This document shows positions 27,659 to 35,794 of a stretch of DNA of 64,000 nucleotides, in pieces. Below the pieces are notes generated by a model. The model was not told the DNA's origin, did no database searches, and was given only the letters and a program-made list of their open reading frames with translations. The position numbers and the translations under genes are program-made. Location of the stretch: assembly GCF_000816145.1 (NCBI RefSeq), contig NZ_CP007141.1:1488001-1552000 (forward strand), in the 5' to 3' direction. This DNA is from Pseudothermotoga hypogea DSM 11164 = NBRC 106472 (GTDB lineage: Bacteria; Thermotogota; Thermotogae; Thermotogales; DSM-5069). Within the stretch, counting starts at the first letter, position 1, and each line of letters begins with the position of its first letter.

Positions 27659-28354
27659 GAATATCTCCTGATAGATCCGCGAAACCAGCTTTTGGTAAAT
27701 GGGCTCGTCGAGGATCTCGATGGTTCTTGGTTTTTTCAATTCCACATCGAAGATCCTTCTGACCCTTGCAGGTCTCTGTGAAAGTAAAACGATCCTGTCT
27801 GCGAGAAAGACGGCCTCCTCAACGCTGTGCGTCACGAGTAAGACGGTTATGTTCTCTCTCGCCACAAGCTCGGAAAACAACAGCTGTAAACTTCTTCGAG
27901 TCTGTGCATCCACAGAGCTGAAAGGTTCGTCCATCAACAATATCTTTGCGCCAGTGACTAAAGCGCGTGCGAGTGAGACTCTTTGCCTCATACCGCCGGA
28001 AAGTTCGTATACCCATCTGTAGGCCCAATCTTCGAGCTGAACCTTTTTCAAATACTCCATGGCCATGGTTCTCGCTTCGCGCTTGCTCATACCGTTCAAG
28101 CGAAGCGGCAGAGAAACGTTGTCGATACAATTCATCCATTCGAACAGTGTGTCCCGCTGCGGCATGTATCCTACTCTCTCGCTGTTCAATAAGACTTCGC
28201 CGGTGTAGTCCACCAAACCCAAGATGGCCTTCAACAACGTCGTTTTGCCACAACCAGAGGGGCCGAGCACGGCCACGATTTCACCGCGCTCGACCCACAG
28301 ATCGACACCATCTATCACCAACAAGCGATCGTAAGAAACTACAAGATTCTTCAC
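27644..28354 (-). CDS. ABC ATPase of the TPP-regulated transporter
   Basis: This is the ATPase for the importer encoded just upstream (ThiZ/SsuB type). Walker A is GPSGCGKTT, then the Q-loop PQRDTLF, the signature LSGGMRQRVSLARAL, Walker B ILLMDEPFSSVD and the H-loop VTHS. The upstream frame is open to 28429, but the GTG at 28354 overlaps the binding-protein stop (GTGA) and gives the usual N terminus MKNLVVSYDRLLV. The last 15 bases overlap the convergent RND gene. It is the last gene of the thi operon. Confidence 0.92.
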   Translation of the reverse strand: MKNLVVSYDRLLVIDGVDLWVERGEIVAVLGPSGCGKTTLLKAILGLVDYTGEVLLNSERVGYMPQRDTLFEWMNCIDNVSLPLRLNGMSKREARTMAMEYLKKVQLEDWAYRWVYELSGGMRQRVSLARALVTGAKILLMDEPFSSVDAQTRRSLQLLFSELVARENITVLLVTHSVEEAVFLADRIVLLSQRPARVRRIFDVELKKPRTIEILDEPIYQKLVSRIYQEIFSSSS

Positions 28355-29298
28355 TCCGAGGGCAAGAACTCGTTCGTGAACGCCTTCTCTATCTGAAGTT
28401 CTGGAACCAAGTTGTTCTCTCTCATCCACGCGTAGAACCTCCTCCAGATTTTCTCATCCTGCCATCCCCACTTCGGTGAATCTTCCCAGTACTTCGAAGA
28501 CAAATACCGCTGCGATTCGATGACCAATCTTTCGTCGAGCTCTGGAGCATGCTTGAGCAATATCTTCGCCGACTCTTCCGGATTCTTCATTGCGTAGAGA
28601 TAACCCTTGCTCACCGCTCTCAGAAACTTTCTGACCAAATCTGGCGATTGTTGGATCAGTTTCTCGCTGGTGATCAGCACGGGCGTATAGTAGTCGAAGG
28701 TTTCATCAATGTCTTTCAGTGCCAAAAACTCCACATCGAGGCCCGCGAGCTTCGCCGCGATCACTTCCCAACCGTAGAAGACCCATTGGAAATCGAAAAT
28801 CCTCTGTCTCAAACCCGTCACGAAGTCGAGCTGTCCGACGGTTTGCATCTTCACCTTCGACCAATCGATACCGTACTTTTTCGCAATTGTTTTGAGTATG
28901 ACTTCTTCTATCTCCGTGCCCCAGGCGCCGTAGACCTTGCCTTCCCAATCTTTTGGAGAAGAGATGCCAGAATTTCTCAACCAAGCGAAACCACTCGTGT
29001 TGTGCTGAATGACGGCCGCGATCGAAACCACCGGAAGACCTTGGGCGCGTGCGTAGGTCACGAACTCCTGAAAACTCACGCCGAAATGCGCGTTGCCACT
29101 CGCCACCATTTGTTCGGCACTCATCTTCGCTGGTTCAACTATGGAAACGTTCAAACCTTCCTGAGCGAAGTAACCCTTTTCGAGTGCCACGTACAGACCC
29201 GTGTGGTTCGTGTTGGGATACCAGTCCAGCACGACGACGATCTGTTGTGCGAACGAAATCGTGCAGGCAAGCAACAAAACAAGCCAGACCTTCTTCAC
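28351..29298 (-). CDS. NMT1/THI5-like substrate-binding protein
   Basis: This periplasmic binding protein (ThiY-like) collects a thiamine precursor such as formylaminopyrimidine or HMP. The signal peptide is MKKVWLVLLLACTISFAQ. The mature opening VVVLDWYPNTNHTGLYVALEKGYF is diagnostic for the NMT1/THI5-like family. AKMSAEQMVASGNAHFGVS and the late aromatic KYWEDSPKWGWQ are also family-like. A longer frame to 29592 is shadow; GTG at 29298 has GGAGGTGGC ahead. Its location under a TPP riboswitch supports the thiamine link. Confidence 0.92.
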   Translation of the reverse strand: MKKVWLVLLLACTISFAQQIVVVLDWYPNTNHTGLYVALEKGYFAQEGLNVSIVEPAKMSAEQMVASGNAHFGVSFQEFVTYARAQGLPVVSIAAVIQHNTSGFAWLRNSGISSPKDWEGKVYGAWGTEIEEVILKTIAKKYGIDWSKVKMQTVGQLDFVTGLRQRIFDFQWVFYGWEVIAAKLAGLDVEFLALKDIDETFDYYTPVLITSEKLIQQSPDLVRKFLRAVSKGYLYAMKNPEESAKILLKHAPELDERLVIESQRYLSSKYWEDSPKWGWQDEKIWRRFYAWMRENNLVPELQIEKAFTNEFLPSE

Positions 29299-29300
29299 CT

Positions 29301-30050
29301 TCAGCCACCTCCCTCGAGCTTTGTTGCCCATGGAAAGAGTTTTCTTTGAAGAAACTGAAGCGTATAGAACAGCGTGAGCGTGAACACGATGATGATGAAA
29401 ACAGCCGTGAAGACCCTGTCGACCCTGAAAGAGTTCAAGGCTCTTATGATATAGATGCCGAGCCCTGCCTGTGCACCCATCCATTCGGCAATGACTGCGG
29501 CCGTCAAAGAGTAGGTGATCGCGACCTTCATGCCCGCGATCGTGTAAGGAACGGTGTGTGGTAGGTAGAGATGCTCGAGCTTGTGGTACCACTTCGCACC
29601 GTGAGCTTTGAGAAACTCGAGTTTCTCTCTGTCAACGGTTTTGAACCCCTCGTAAGTGTTCACAACGATGGGAAAGAAACACAGAAAGGCCACGGTGCCT
29701 ATCTTCGTACCGATTCCAAAGCCGAACCATATGGCGACGATGGGCGCCACCACCGTGATGGGGATCGTCTGTGTGAACACTATGATTGGGAGCAAGGTTC
29801 TTGCTACGCTCTCAACGAGGAACATGAGCGAGGCGATCGCAACACCTAAGAGCAACGCGAGAAAATAACCAGCTATCGCTTCGTACAGCGTCACAGAAGT
29901 GTGTCTCAGAAGAACATCTTGGTTTCTCAGGAGCTCAAGCAAGATCTGCGAAGGTTTCGGCAACAAATACGTCGGCACGGGAACTATTTGCCAGAGAAAG
30001 ATCAGAGTCGCAACACTGATGAGCTCAACGATACTTCGCGATCTTTTCAT
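29301..30050 (-). CDS. ABC permease of the TPP-regulated transporter
   Basis: This is the permease of the ThiX/SsuC type with about six TM segments (SIVELISVATLIFLWQ; GYFLALLLGVAIASLMFLV) and the EAA loop KAHGAKWYHKLEHLYLP. Length is 249 aa. The ATG at 30050 lies inside the end of the thiamine-binding-domain gene (26-base overlap), which couples them. It works with the binding protein and ATPase encoded after it. Confidence 0.92.
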   Translation of the reverse strand: MKRSRSIVELISVATLIFLWQIVPVPTYLLPKPSQILLELLRNQDVLLRHTSVTLYEAIAGYFLALLLGVAIASLMFLVESVARTLLPIIVFTQTIPITVVAPIVAIWFGFGIGTKIGTVAFLCFFPIVVNTYEGFKTVDREKLEFLKAHGAKWYHKLEHLYLPHTVPYTIAGMKVAITYSLTAAVIAEWMGAQAGLGIYIIRALNSFRVDRVFTAVFIIIVFTLTLFYTLQFLQRKLFPWATKLEGGG

Positions 30051-30312
30051 CAATGTTCACACCACTCTTTGCGCAGTCGAAGGCAACTTCCAAAACGTAT
30101 CTGTCGCACAGCGGTGTTATCTTTTTGTAGATTTCTTCGATGAGCTTGAGTAGCTGGGAGAACTCACCTTCGACGGTGGTTTCAGATGGCCCAACCAGGT
30201 ACTTCAACCCACTGTTAGCTATAACACCGATCGCTTCGTCCACGAGTCCGTAGATTTGATCTTTGCTTTCCGCCTTCAAAGGCAACAGTCTGATCGAACA
30301 TGTGATCTTCAT
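30025..30312 (-). CDS. MTH1187/YkoF-type thiamine-binding protein
   Basis: This small ferredoxin-like protein (95 aa) has the start MKITCSIRLLPLKAESKD and GPSETTVEGEFSQLLKLIEEIY. This matches the thiamine-binding (MTH1187/YkoF, PF01910) family, which binds thiamine or HMP in the cytoplasm. GGGAGGTG lies ahead of the ATG at 30312. It is the first gene after the TPP riboswitch, an unusual position: in most bacteria YkoF is found with an ECF or ThiXYZ set but not always first. Confidence 0.85.
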   Translation of the reverse strand: MKITCSIRLLPLKAESKDQIYGLVDEAIGVIANSGLKYLVGPSETTVEGEFSQLLKLIEEIYKKITPLCDRYVLEVAFDCAKSGVNIDEKIAKYR

Positions 30313-30330
30313 ACCAACACCTCCCAAAGC

Positions 30331-30351
30331 AAAAAACCCGTCGGCGACGGG
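30331..30351 (-). terminator. terminator controlled by the TPP riboswitch
   Basis: On the minus strand CCCGTC, a three-base loop, GACGGG and a TTTTTT run. It lies just after the aptamer and 19 bases before the first gene, so binding of TPP can stop transcription here. Confidence 0.85.
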
Positions 30352-30364
30352 CTGAGATTTCTCA

Positions 30365-30450
30365 CTCTCCCTACGCCGGCATTACCCGGATCAGGTTCAA
30401 TGGGTCGAGGACTTCCGCCCTCCTCTCAGCCCCGGATCAGGAGCTCCCCA
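30365..30450 (-). promoter_or_regulatory. TPP riboswitch (THI element)
   Basis: On the minus strand the hallmark pieces are in order: GGGGAGC at the 5' end, GGCTGAGA, ACCCATTGAACCTGATCCGG, GTAATGCCGGCGTAGGGA. These form the two sensor arms of a thiamine pyrophosphate aptamer, with a small P3 stem. With the terminator that follows, it should turn the operon off when TPP is plentiful. This supports a thiamine or precursor uptake role for the four genes that follow. Confidence 0.95.
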
Positions 30451-30481
30451 GAGTTCGAAGATATTCACTTTTCCCATGCTT

Positions 30482-30511
30482 ATTATAACACATCCAGAAC
30501 TCAGCGTTCAA
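30482..30511 (-). promoter_or_regulatory. promoter of the TPP-regulated operon
   Basis: On the minus strand TTGAAC (30511-30506), 18 bases, TATAAT (30487-30482), 33 bases ahead of the aptamer. Confidence 0.75.
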
Positions 30512-30609
30512 CCACGCTACGAGTTGCGGTAAAATAGCTTTGGCTTTCGAACTGTTCAGATTCTAATGTCTTTTTAATGAGAGATCTGATAACATGTGAT
30601 GGTGGTAGA

Positions 30610-31125
30610 ATGAGAAGAATTGTTGTCTTCTGTTTCTTACTGGTATCGATCCTGTCTGTGACACAGGATTTCATGGAGAGAGTCGTACTCAACGCGTCTT
30701 TGTATGAGACGCTCGATTTTTCTCAAATCAATCTCACGATCCTTGACGCGATCAATCTGACGAACGAAAAAGACGTGGTCGCAGCGTACCTGACACTCGT
30801 TGAAAACAAGCTCGTGTGGATCGTTCTCAGCTTGAAATACGAATATACCATCTCCACATCGAAAGCCAGGATACTGTCAAAGAAACCCATTCAAATCAAA
30901 CCATTCACTTACACCGTCGGTTTGAGAGAGGCCATATCGTTGACGGTGATGTCCATAGGAAAGAATGTGTTGTTCGGAGTGTATCGATCCGACAGTTGGG
31001 TGGTTGGAAACAACAAGAACATGGCGTTCGTGAGCATGAAGACACCCGCGATTCTGAGGATCGATTCGTCGCCGGAAGTTTTCAAACAGGTCCAGCAAGA
31101 AATTCTCAAGAAACAGCAGAAGTAG
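30610..31125 (+). CDS. secreted protein of unknown function
   Basis: This protein has 171 aa and a signal peptide (MRRIVVFCFLLVSILSVTQ). The mature part alternates strands and short helices (VENKLVWIVLSLKYEYTISTS; VMSIGKNVLFGVYRSDSWVVG) and ends in a charged helix. I do not recognise the family. The ATG at 30610 is preferred over the upstream frame for its signal peptide. It ends 12 bases before the two-component pair on the same strand, so it may be the periplasmic sensor or target of that pair. Confidence 0.65.
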   Translation: MRRIVVFCFLLVSILSVTQDFMERVVLNASLYETLDFSQINLTILDAINLTNEKDVVAAYLTLVENKLVWIVLSLKYEYTISTSKARILSKKPIQIKPFTYTVGLREAISLTVMSIGKNVLFGVYRSDSWVVGNNKNMAFVSMKTPAILRIDSSPEVFKQVQQEILKKQQK

Positions 31126-31137
31126 CGGGTGGTCAGG

Positions 31138-31812
31138 ATGAGGATACTCGTTGTGGAGGACAACGAAGACTTAGCGAATTCCATAAAGAGAGGACTCGAA
31201 AAGGAAGGTTACTCGGTGCAGCTCGCCTTCGATGGCGATACGGGTCTTGACATGGCGTTGGAAGGAAATTACGACTGCATCGTTTTGGACGTGTTGCTTC
31301 CTGGTGTGGATGGTTTCGAGTTCGTCCAGACGCTCAGAGAAACCAACGTTCAAACACCCGTGTTGATGCTGACAGCTTTGGATTCTGTGGACGACAAAGT
31401 AACTGGTCTGAGCAGCGGTGCGGACGACTATTTGACCAAACCTTTCGATTTCAGAGAGTTGCTCGCACGCGTTCAAAGCCTCATAAGAAGAAGCCACCTT
31501 TTGAGAGGGGAAGTCCTCAGCTTCAAAGACATTCAGCTGAACAGCAGAACACGCAAAGTGACGGTCAAAGGCGCTGAGCTGAAACTGAGCAGAAGAGAAT
31601 TCGATCTACTGGAACTCTTCATGCGCGATCCAAACGTGGTATTCAGTCGTGAAGAGATCCTCGAACGCGTTTGGGGAAACGAGCGAGAGACCAAAAGCAA
31701 CGTGGTCGATGTTTATGTACTCTATCTGAGGAGCAAGCTCAAGCCCTTCGGTTACGACAAATTCCTCGAGAGCGTCCCTGGGATCGGCTACAGGCTCAGA
31801 ACGGAGGCGTGA
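31138..31812 (+). CDS. OmpR-family response regulator
   Basis: This is a two-component regulator of 224 aa. The receiver has the acidic pair in VVEDNED, the phosphorylated Asp in VLDVLLPG, Thr in LTAL and Lys in TKPF. The C-terminal winged helix has LSRREFDLLELFM and the recognition helix near NVVDVYVLYLRSKL. GTG at 31129 is in frame, but the ATG at 31138 is better placed. The partner kinase starts 2 bases after its stop and carries an internal amber codon. Confidence 0.95.
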   Translation: MRILVVEDNEDLANSIKRGLEKEGYSVQLAFDGDTGLDMALEGNYDCIVLDVLLPGVDGFEFVQTLRETNVQTPVLMLTALDSVDDKVTGLSSGADDYLTKPFDFRELLARVQSLIRRSHLLRGEVLSFKDIQLNSRTRKVTVKGAELKLSRREFDLLELFMRDPNVVFSREEILERVWGNERETKSNVVDVYVLYLRSKLKPFGYDKFLESVPGIGYRLRTEA

Positions 31813-31814
31813 GC

Positions 31815-33083
31815 ATGCCCACATTGAGGCATGCCATCGAGAAGTATTACCTTTCGATATTCGTCGTTTCCATGGTCGTCATGTCCGCCGTGTTGATCCT
31901 CTTGCTCCACAGCCTCGCGATCAAAAGGATAGACCAAGAGATGCTCGTGTTCACGAACGATCTGCTCAGATTTCTCGAAAAGCCCGAAGGTCAGCCAGTT
32001 GCCATATTCGGAAAGAAGAACTACGCGTTCCACGTCACCGAACAGGGTAGAACAATAGCGAGTTACAACCTCCCGGACGATTTCGTGGTGCCGAAGACCG
32101 AAGGCTTTCACACGATCCACTCTCAGCGTTATGTGAAGTTGATCAGGGACGATCTGGAAGTGATCGTCACACGAAATTTGAAGGATCATTTCAGTTTTCT
32201 CGCTTCCTTGTCGATAACTCTGATGGCGGTACTGGTGCCGCTCACTTTTCTTGTACTGTTCTTTGGTCGAAGGCTGACTCGTAAGCTGACTACACCCATA
32301 GAGATGATCGGTGAACAGATGCAGCTGGTTTCGAAAGGCATGCTGGAAAAGATATAGATAGAACCCACGAGTAAGGAGGCCGAGATATTACAGACCCAGC
32401 TGAACGAAGCCATAGACAGATTGAACAGAACCATGGAAGAACTGAGAGACTTCGCAACCACTATATCCCACCAGCTGAGAAATCCCCTCGCCAGTGCCAA
32501 AACAAGGCTCGAAGTGCTCTTGACGGAGGATCTACCCGACAACGTGAAGATCGAGATGGAGAAGATCAAGCACAACATCGACAGGATGGTCGAGATCACA
32601 TCACAACTGTTGCTCATCGCGAGAACGCAACACACCTCGGCGAAGAACTTCGAAGAGGAAGACCTGTCGAGCTTGATACTCGAGAGCATAGACCAAGTTT
32701 CACAGAAGTACAACAACAAGGAGTTCCTGATCGACTCGATCAAGGAGATAAAAGTAAAGTGCGTTGGTCCACTGTTGATACACGCCTTCGCCAATCTTCT
32801 CGACAACGCGTGTAAGTACTCCAGTTCAGAAAAACCTATCACTTTGCACGTCGAAGAGAGCGGAGAAACTGTGAAAGTGGAAGTTTGCAATTACGGAGAT
32901 CCCATCCCAGAACAGGATCGAGACAAGATTTTTCTCAAGTTCTTCAGATCGAGCAACGCAAGAACCGAGGGCTTTGGCCTCGGTTTGGCCGTGGTGAAGG
33001 CCATAGCTGATCTGCACAGGGCGCAGGTTTACTACGAATGTGAAGACGGGGTCAACAAGTTCGTCATGATCCTGCCAAAGTGA
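31815..33083 (+). pseudogene. sensor histidine kinase interrupted by an amber codon
   Basis: The N-terminal part (residues 1-180) has TM1, a short periplasmic domain, TM2 and the start of HAMP, ending MLEKI then TAG at 32355-32357. The same frame continues IEPTSKEAEILQTQL, a normal HAMP end, then HisKA (SHQLRNPL, His at codon 219) and HATPase (LDNACKY, FGLGLAVV). The expected residue is Glu, so GAG to TAG is the simplest cause. AAGGAGG lies just after the stop, and an ATA or the TTG at 32421 could allow re-initiation. It may be a real mutation, a split kinase or a base error. Confidence 0.85.
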
Positions 33084-33086
33084 AAG

Positions 33087-34334
33087 TCATTCGAGCACAG
33101 GCAGGGTGGAGTTCGCGTATGGCATGAACAGAATCGACGCTGACTTTCCATGTTTTTCGAGCGCCGCATCGACCGCTCTCTGTGGATCGCTGAAGGGTGT
33201 CATGAATATCTCTCTCACAACGTTCTCGTCCATGCTCGAACACAGAAAGATGTCGGTCTTCTTGAGAACTCTGCAGAAGCCCACAGCTTTGTGGCCTCCC
33301 AGCACGAAGTTGGACCTTATCCACTGCAACGGTTCGTCTGGGCTTTTTGCTTTTCTCATCCACTCTTCGAAAGTTCGTTCCCCAAAACCTTCTCTGCACT
33401 CTGCTATAAGTACGATTGTGCCGTTGTCCTTCACCGCATGCGACGCATTGTCCAAACCCTTTTGCGCTTGATAGAGGTTTATGTCCTTCGGAAAACCACC
33501 GCACGAAACGATCACAACGTCGTACTTCTTCTTTATCGGAACCTTGTACATCGCATCTATGTACTTCACGCCCTCACGATGCGCGGTTATGGGGTGGCCC
33601 GCGACCGCTTTCACAATCTCTTTCTTGCTGTTGAGCACTACGTTCACGATGAACTTGACGTTGGTCATGGCACCGGCCTCTTCTATGTCGAGCCTCACTG
33701 GGCTGTTGATGTTTCCAGCGACGGCGCCTTCTGAAAGCATGAGCGAATGGTTTTTCTCGATGGTCCTCTTGCTGCACACACCCGGAAGAAGTGCTTTATA
33801 ACCGCCACTGTAGCCGACGAACCAGTGTAGTTCAAGATTACCCGTGGCGATGATCAAGTCCGACTCAGCGACTAGTCTGAAGACGTCCACGGGAGTTCCC
33901 CGACTCGTCTCACCGATGTACACGCACTCATTGATGTCGTGGTTGATACAGTCGTAATGTTCGAACGCTTCTTCACCGACGGCTTTTTTCATCTCCTCTT
34001 CGCTCATCTTCCTGTGAAAACCAAGTGCGAAGACGATCTTTATCTGTTCACGTTTCACGCCCGCCCTACTCAGTTCGTCCAGAATCGGAGGAACGATGAT
34101 GTGCGAAGGACTCGGACGCGTCAGGTCGCTCACCAATATGGCGATCTTCCTTGGTTTCATGTTTTCAACGATTTGCGTCAACGTAGGACTCGCTATGGGA
34201 TTGTCCAAAGCCCTGCGGACTTCGCCGAACGGATCATCGACGCCCGGAAACTCTGTTTTGGGCGAAAGAATCTCTGTGTGATCCGGAACGTCGATTTGTA
34301 GCTGTTTTTCACCGTATTTCAGAGAGACTTTCAT
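33087..34334 (-). CDS. LarA-family nickel-pincer racemase/epimerase
   Basis: This LarA-type enzyme (415 aa) interconverts alpha-hydroxy acid enantiomers using nickel-pincer nucleotide. The conserved Lys sits in YSGGYKALLPGV, with histidines in GFHRKM, ELHWF and EKNHSL. LarBCE, the cofactor-making genes, are not in the window. Known LarA homologues act on lactate, malate and sugar acids. Here it closes an operon with a malic enzyme, so malate or a similar diacid is a sensible substrate. The ATG at 34334 has AGGTGA ahead. The 3' end is 3 bases from the convergent kinase stop. Confidence 0.88.
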   Translation of the reverse strand: MKVSLKYGEKQLQIDVPDHTEILSPKTEFPGVDDPFGEVRRALDNPIASPTLTQIVENMKPRKIAILVSDLTRPSPSHIIVPPILDELSRAGVKREQIKIVFALGFHRKMSEEEMKKAVGEEAFEHYDCINHDINECVYIGETSRGTPVDVFRLVAESDLIIATGNLELHWFVGYSGGYKALLPGVCSKRTIEKNHSLMLSEGAVAGNINSPVRLDIEEAGAMTNVKFIVNVVLNSKKEIVKAVAGHPITAHREGVKYIDAMYKVPIKKKYDVVIVSCGGFPKDINLYQAQKGLDNASHAVKDNGTIVLIAECREGFGERTFEEWMRKAKSPDEPLQWIRSNFVLGGHKAVGFCRVLKKTDIFLCSSMDENVVREIFMTPFSDPQRAVDAALEKHGKSASILFMPYANSTLPVLE

Positions 34335-34345
34335 GATAGCTCACC

Positions 34346-35500
34346 TCACAGGGTGGGTTGTGTGAGGTAGATGCCGAACTCGTGGTGTCTCAGCATCTCA
34401 CTTTTGGTCAATTTGCCGTTCAGAACTTCGATCAACTTGTGGAACAGTCTTTCTCCGGCCTGCTGGATGGTCGTCTTTCCTTCGAGCACGTCGCTCACGT
34501 CGACGTCTATGTTGTCGCTCATCCTGCTGTAGGTCTTCGCGTTCGCCGTGACTTTGATCACGGGTGCTATGGGACAACCTGTGGGTGTACCTCGGCCCGT
34601 TGTGAAGATCACAACCTGTGCCCCGCCGGCGACCATACCGCTGACCGACTCAACGTCATGCCCTGGACTATCCATGAAATAGAGTCCACCCGTTGGTATG
34701 GGTTCAGCGTACTCGAGGACTTTCTTTATGGGTTTCGTCCCAGCTTTGTAGATGGCTCCAAGCGATTTTTCCTCCAGAGTGGTCAAGCCTCCACGAATGT
34801 TTCCAGGCGTCGGATTGACACCGCGGATGTCTTCACCACCTGCGAGAGCGCTTCGCTCACACCTGTCCACAAGTTCAAGCAGCTTTTTCGCCACCTCTTC
34901 GTTCACGGCGCGCCTGGCCAAAAGGTGCTCCGCACCGATGATTTCTGTGGTTTCTGAGAAGACCACGGTCGCACCCAAATCGATGAGTTTGTCCGCCACG
35001 TACCCGACAACGGGATTGGAAGCGATTCCAGAGGTCGTGTCCGAGCCACCACATTCGATTGCGACAGTGACGCTGGAAAGATCCACTTCAATTTCTTTAA
35101 TCTCACACTGTTCCATCATCCTCTGTAAGATTCGAACGCCTTTTTCAATCGTTCTGAGCGTGCCACCCTCTTCCTGTATGATCAGACATTCGGCAGGTTT
35201 CCCCGTCGCACGCACCGATTCGAAGATCTTCATGGTGGGAACCGTTTCACAGCCCAGTCCGACGAACAACACACCAGCGACGTTCGGATTGCACGCCATC
35301 CCCTTCAACACGTTCACAACTTTCTTCTCGTCGTCCTTCATGTGGTTACAACCGTGCTGGTTGTGCAGATACACAACGTTTGGAAAATTGCTCGCGATCT
35401 CTTCCGCTGTCCTCGTCGCGCAGATCACCGTTGGAACGACCAAGAAATGGTTGCGAAAACCTATCTTGCCGTCTGGCCTGAGAAATCCTTTCAGTTTCAC
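34346..35500 (-). CDS. UxaA-type dehydratase/lyase, large subunit
   Basis: This is the catalytic half of the UxaA/GarD/SuyB family, which eliminates water (altronate, galactarate) or sulfite (sulfolactate) from hydroxy acids. It has 384 aa with NQHGCNHMKDD near residues 49-59, IECGGSDTTSG and VNPTPGNIRGGLTTLEEKSLG. The cysteines and histidine are typical of the metal site. The GTG overlaps the stop of the small-subunit gene by 4 bases. The split organisation is like SuyAB and many altronate dehydratases. The substrate is not determined; the neighbours point to a C4 or related acid. Confidence 0.9.
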   Translation of the reverse strand: MKLKGFLRPDGKIGFRNHFLVVPTVICATRTAEEIASNFPNVVYLHNQHGCNHMKDDEKKVVNVLKGMACNPNVAGVLFVGLGCETVPTMKIFESVRATGKPAECLIIQEEGGTLRTIEKGVRILQRMMEQCEIKEIEVDLSSVTVAIECGGSDTTSGIASNPVVGYVADKLIDLGATVVFSETTEIIGAEHLLARRAVNEEVAKKLLELVDRCERSALAGGEDIRGVNPTPGNIRGGLTTLEEKSLGAIYKAGTKPIKKVLEYAEPIPTGGLYFMDSPGHDVESVSGMVAGGAQVVIFTTGRGTPTGCPIAPVIKVTANAKTYSRMSDNIDVDVSDVLEGKTTIQQAGERLFHKLIEVLNGKLTKSEMLRHHEFGIYLTQPTL

Positions 35501-35784
35501 GATCGACGCCCCCTCACACCGCGCTGGCCCGTAACGTTGTGAACGTGGACGTATTGGCCTTTCTTGATATCCATCGTGGCAACTCCGATCGGTTCACCGT
35601 ACTTCACCACTTGGACACCCTGAGGAATATCGACCAGGGCAAATTTGTGCCCGAACGGCACATCTTCGAGCAACTCCACTGTGAGCTTTTCTTCTCCCAG
35701 AGCCACAGTGACTCGCTGCCCCTTGGAAAGGTCTTTTATCGCGGTCGCCACGTTGTCCTTCTTTGAAAACGCTATGGCGTCCAT
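35497..35784 (-). CDS. UxaA-type SAF-domain small subunit
   Basis: This SAF-domain protein of 95 aa contains DVPFGHKFALVDIPQGVQVVKYGEPIG and KGQYVHVHNV, the typical opening domain of UxaA/GarD dehydratases (as SuyA). It binds substrate with the large subunit encoded next. GTG at 35793 is in frame; the ATG at 35784 has GAGGTG 6 bases ahead and is preferred. It lies between the malic enzyme gene and the large-subunit gene. Confidence 0.9.
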   Translation of the reverse strand: MDAIAFSKKDNVATAIKDLSKGQRVTVALGEEKLTVELLEDVPFGHKFALVDIPQGVQVVKYGEPIGVATMDIKKGQYVHVHNVTGQRGVRGRRS

Positions 35785-35794
35785 CGTCTTCACC

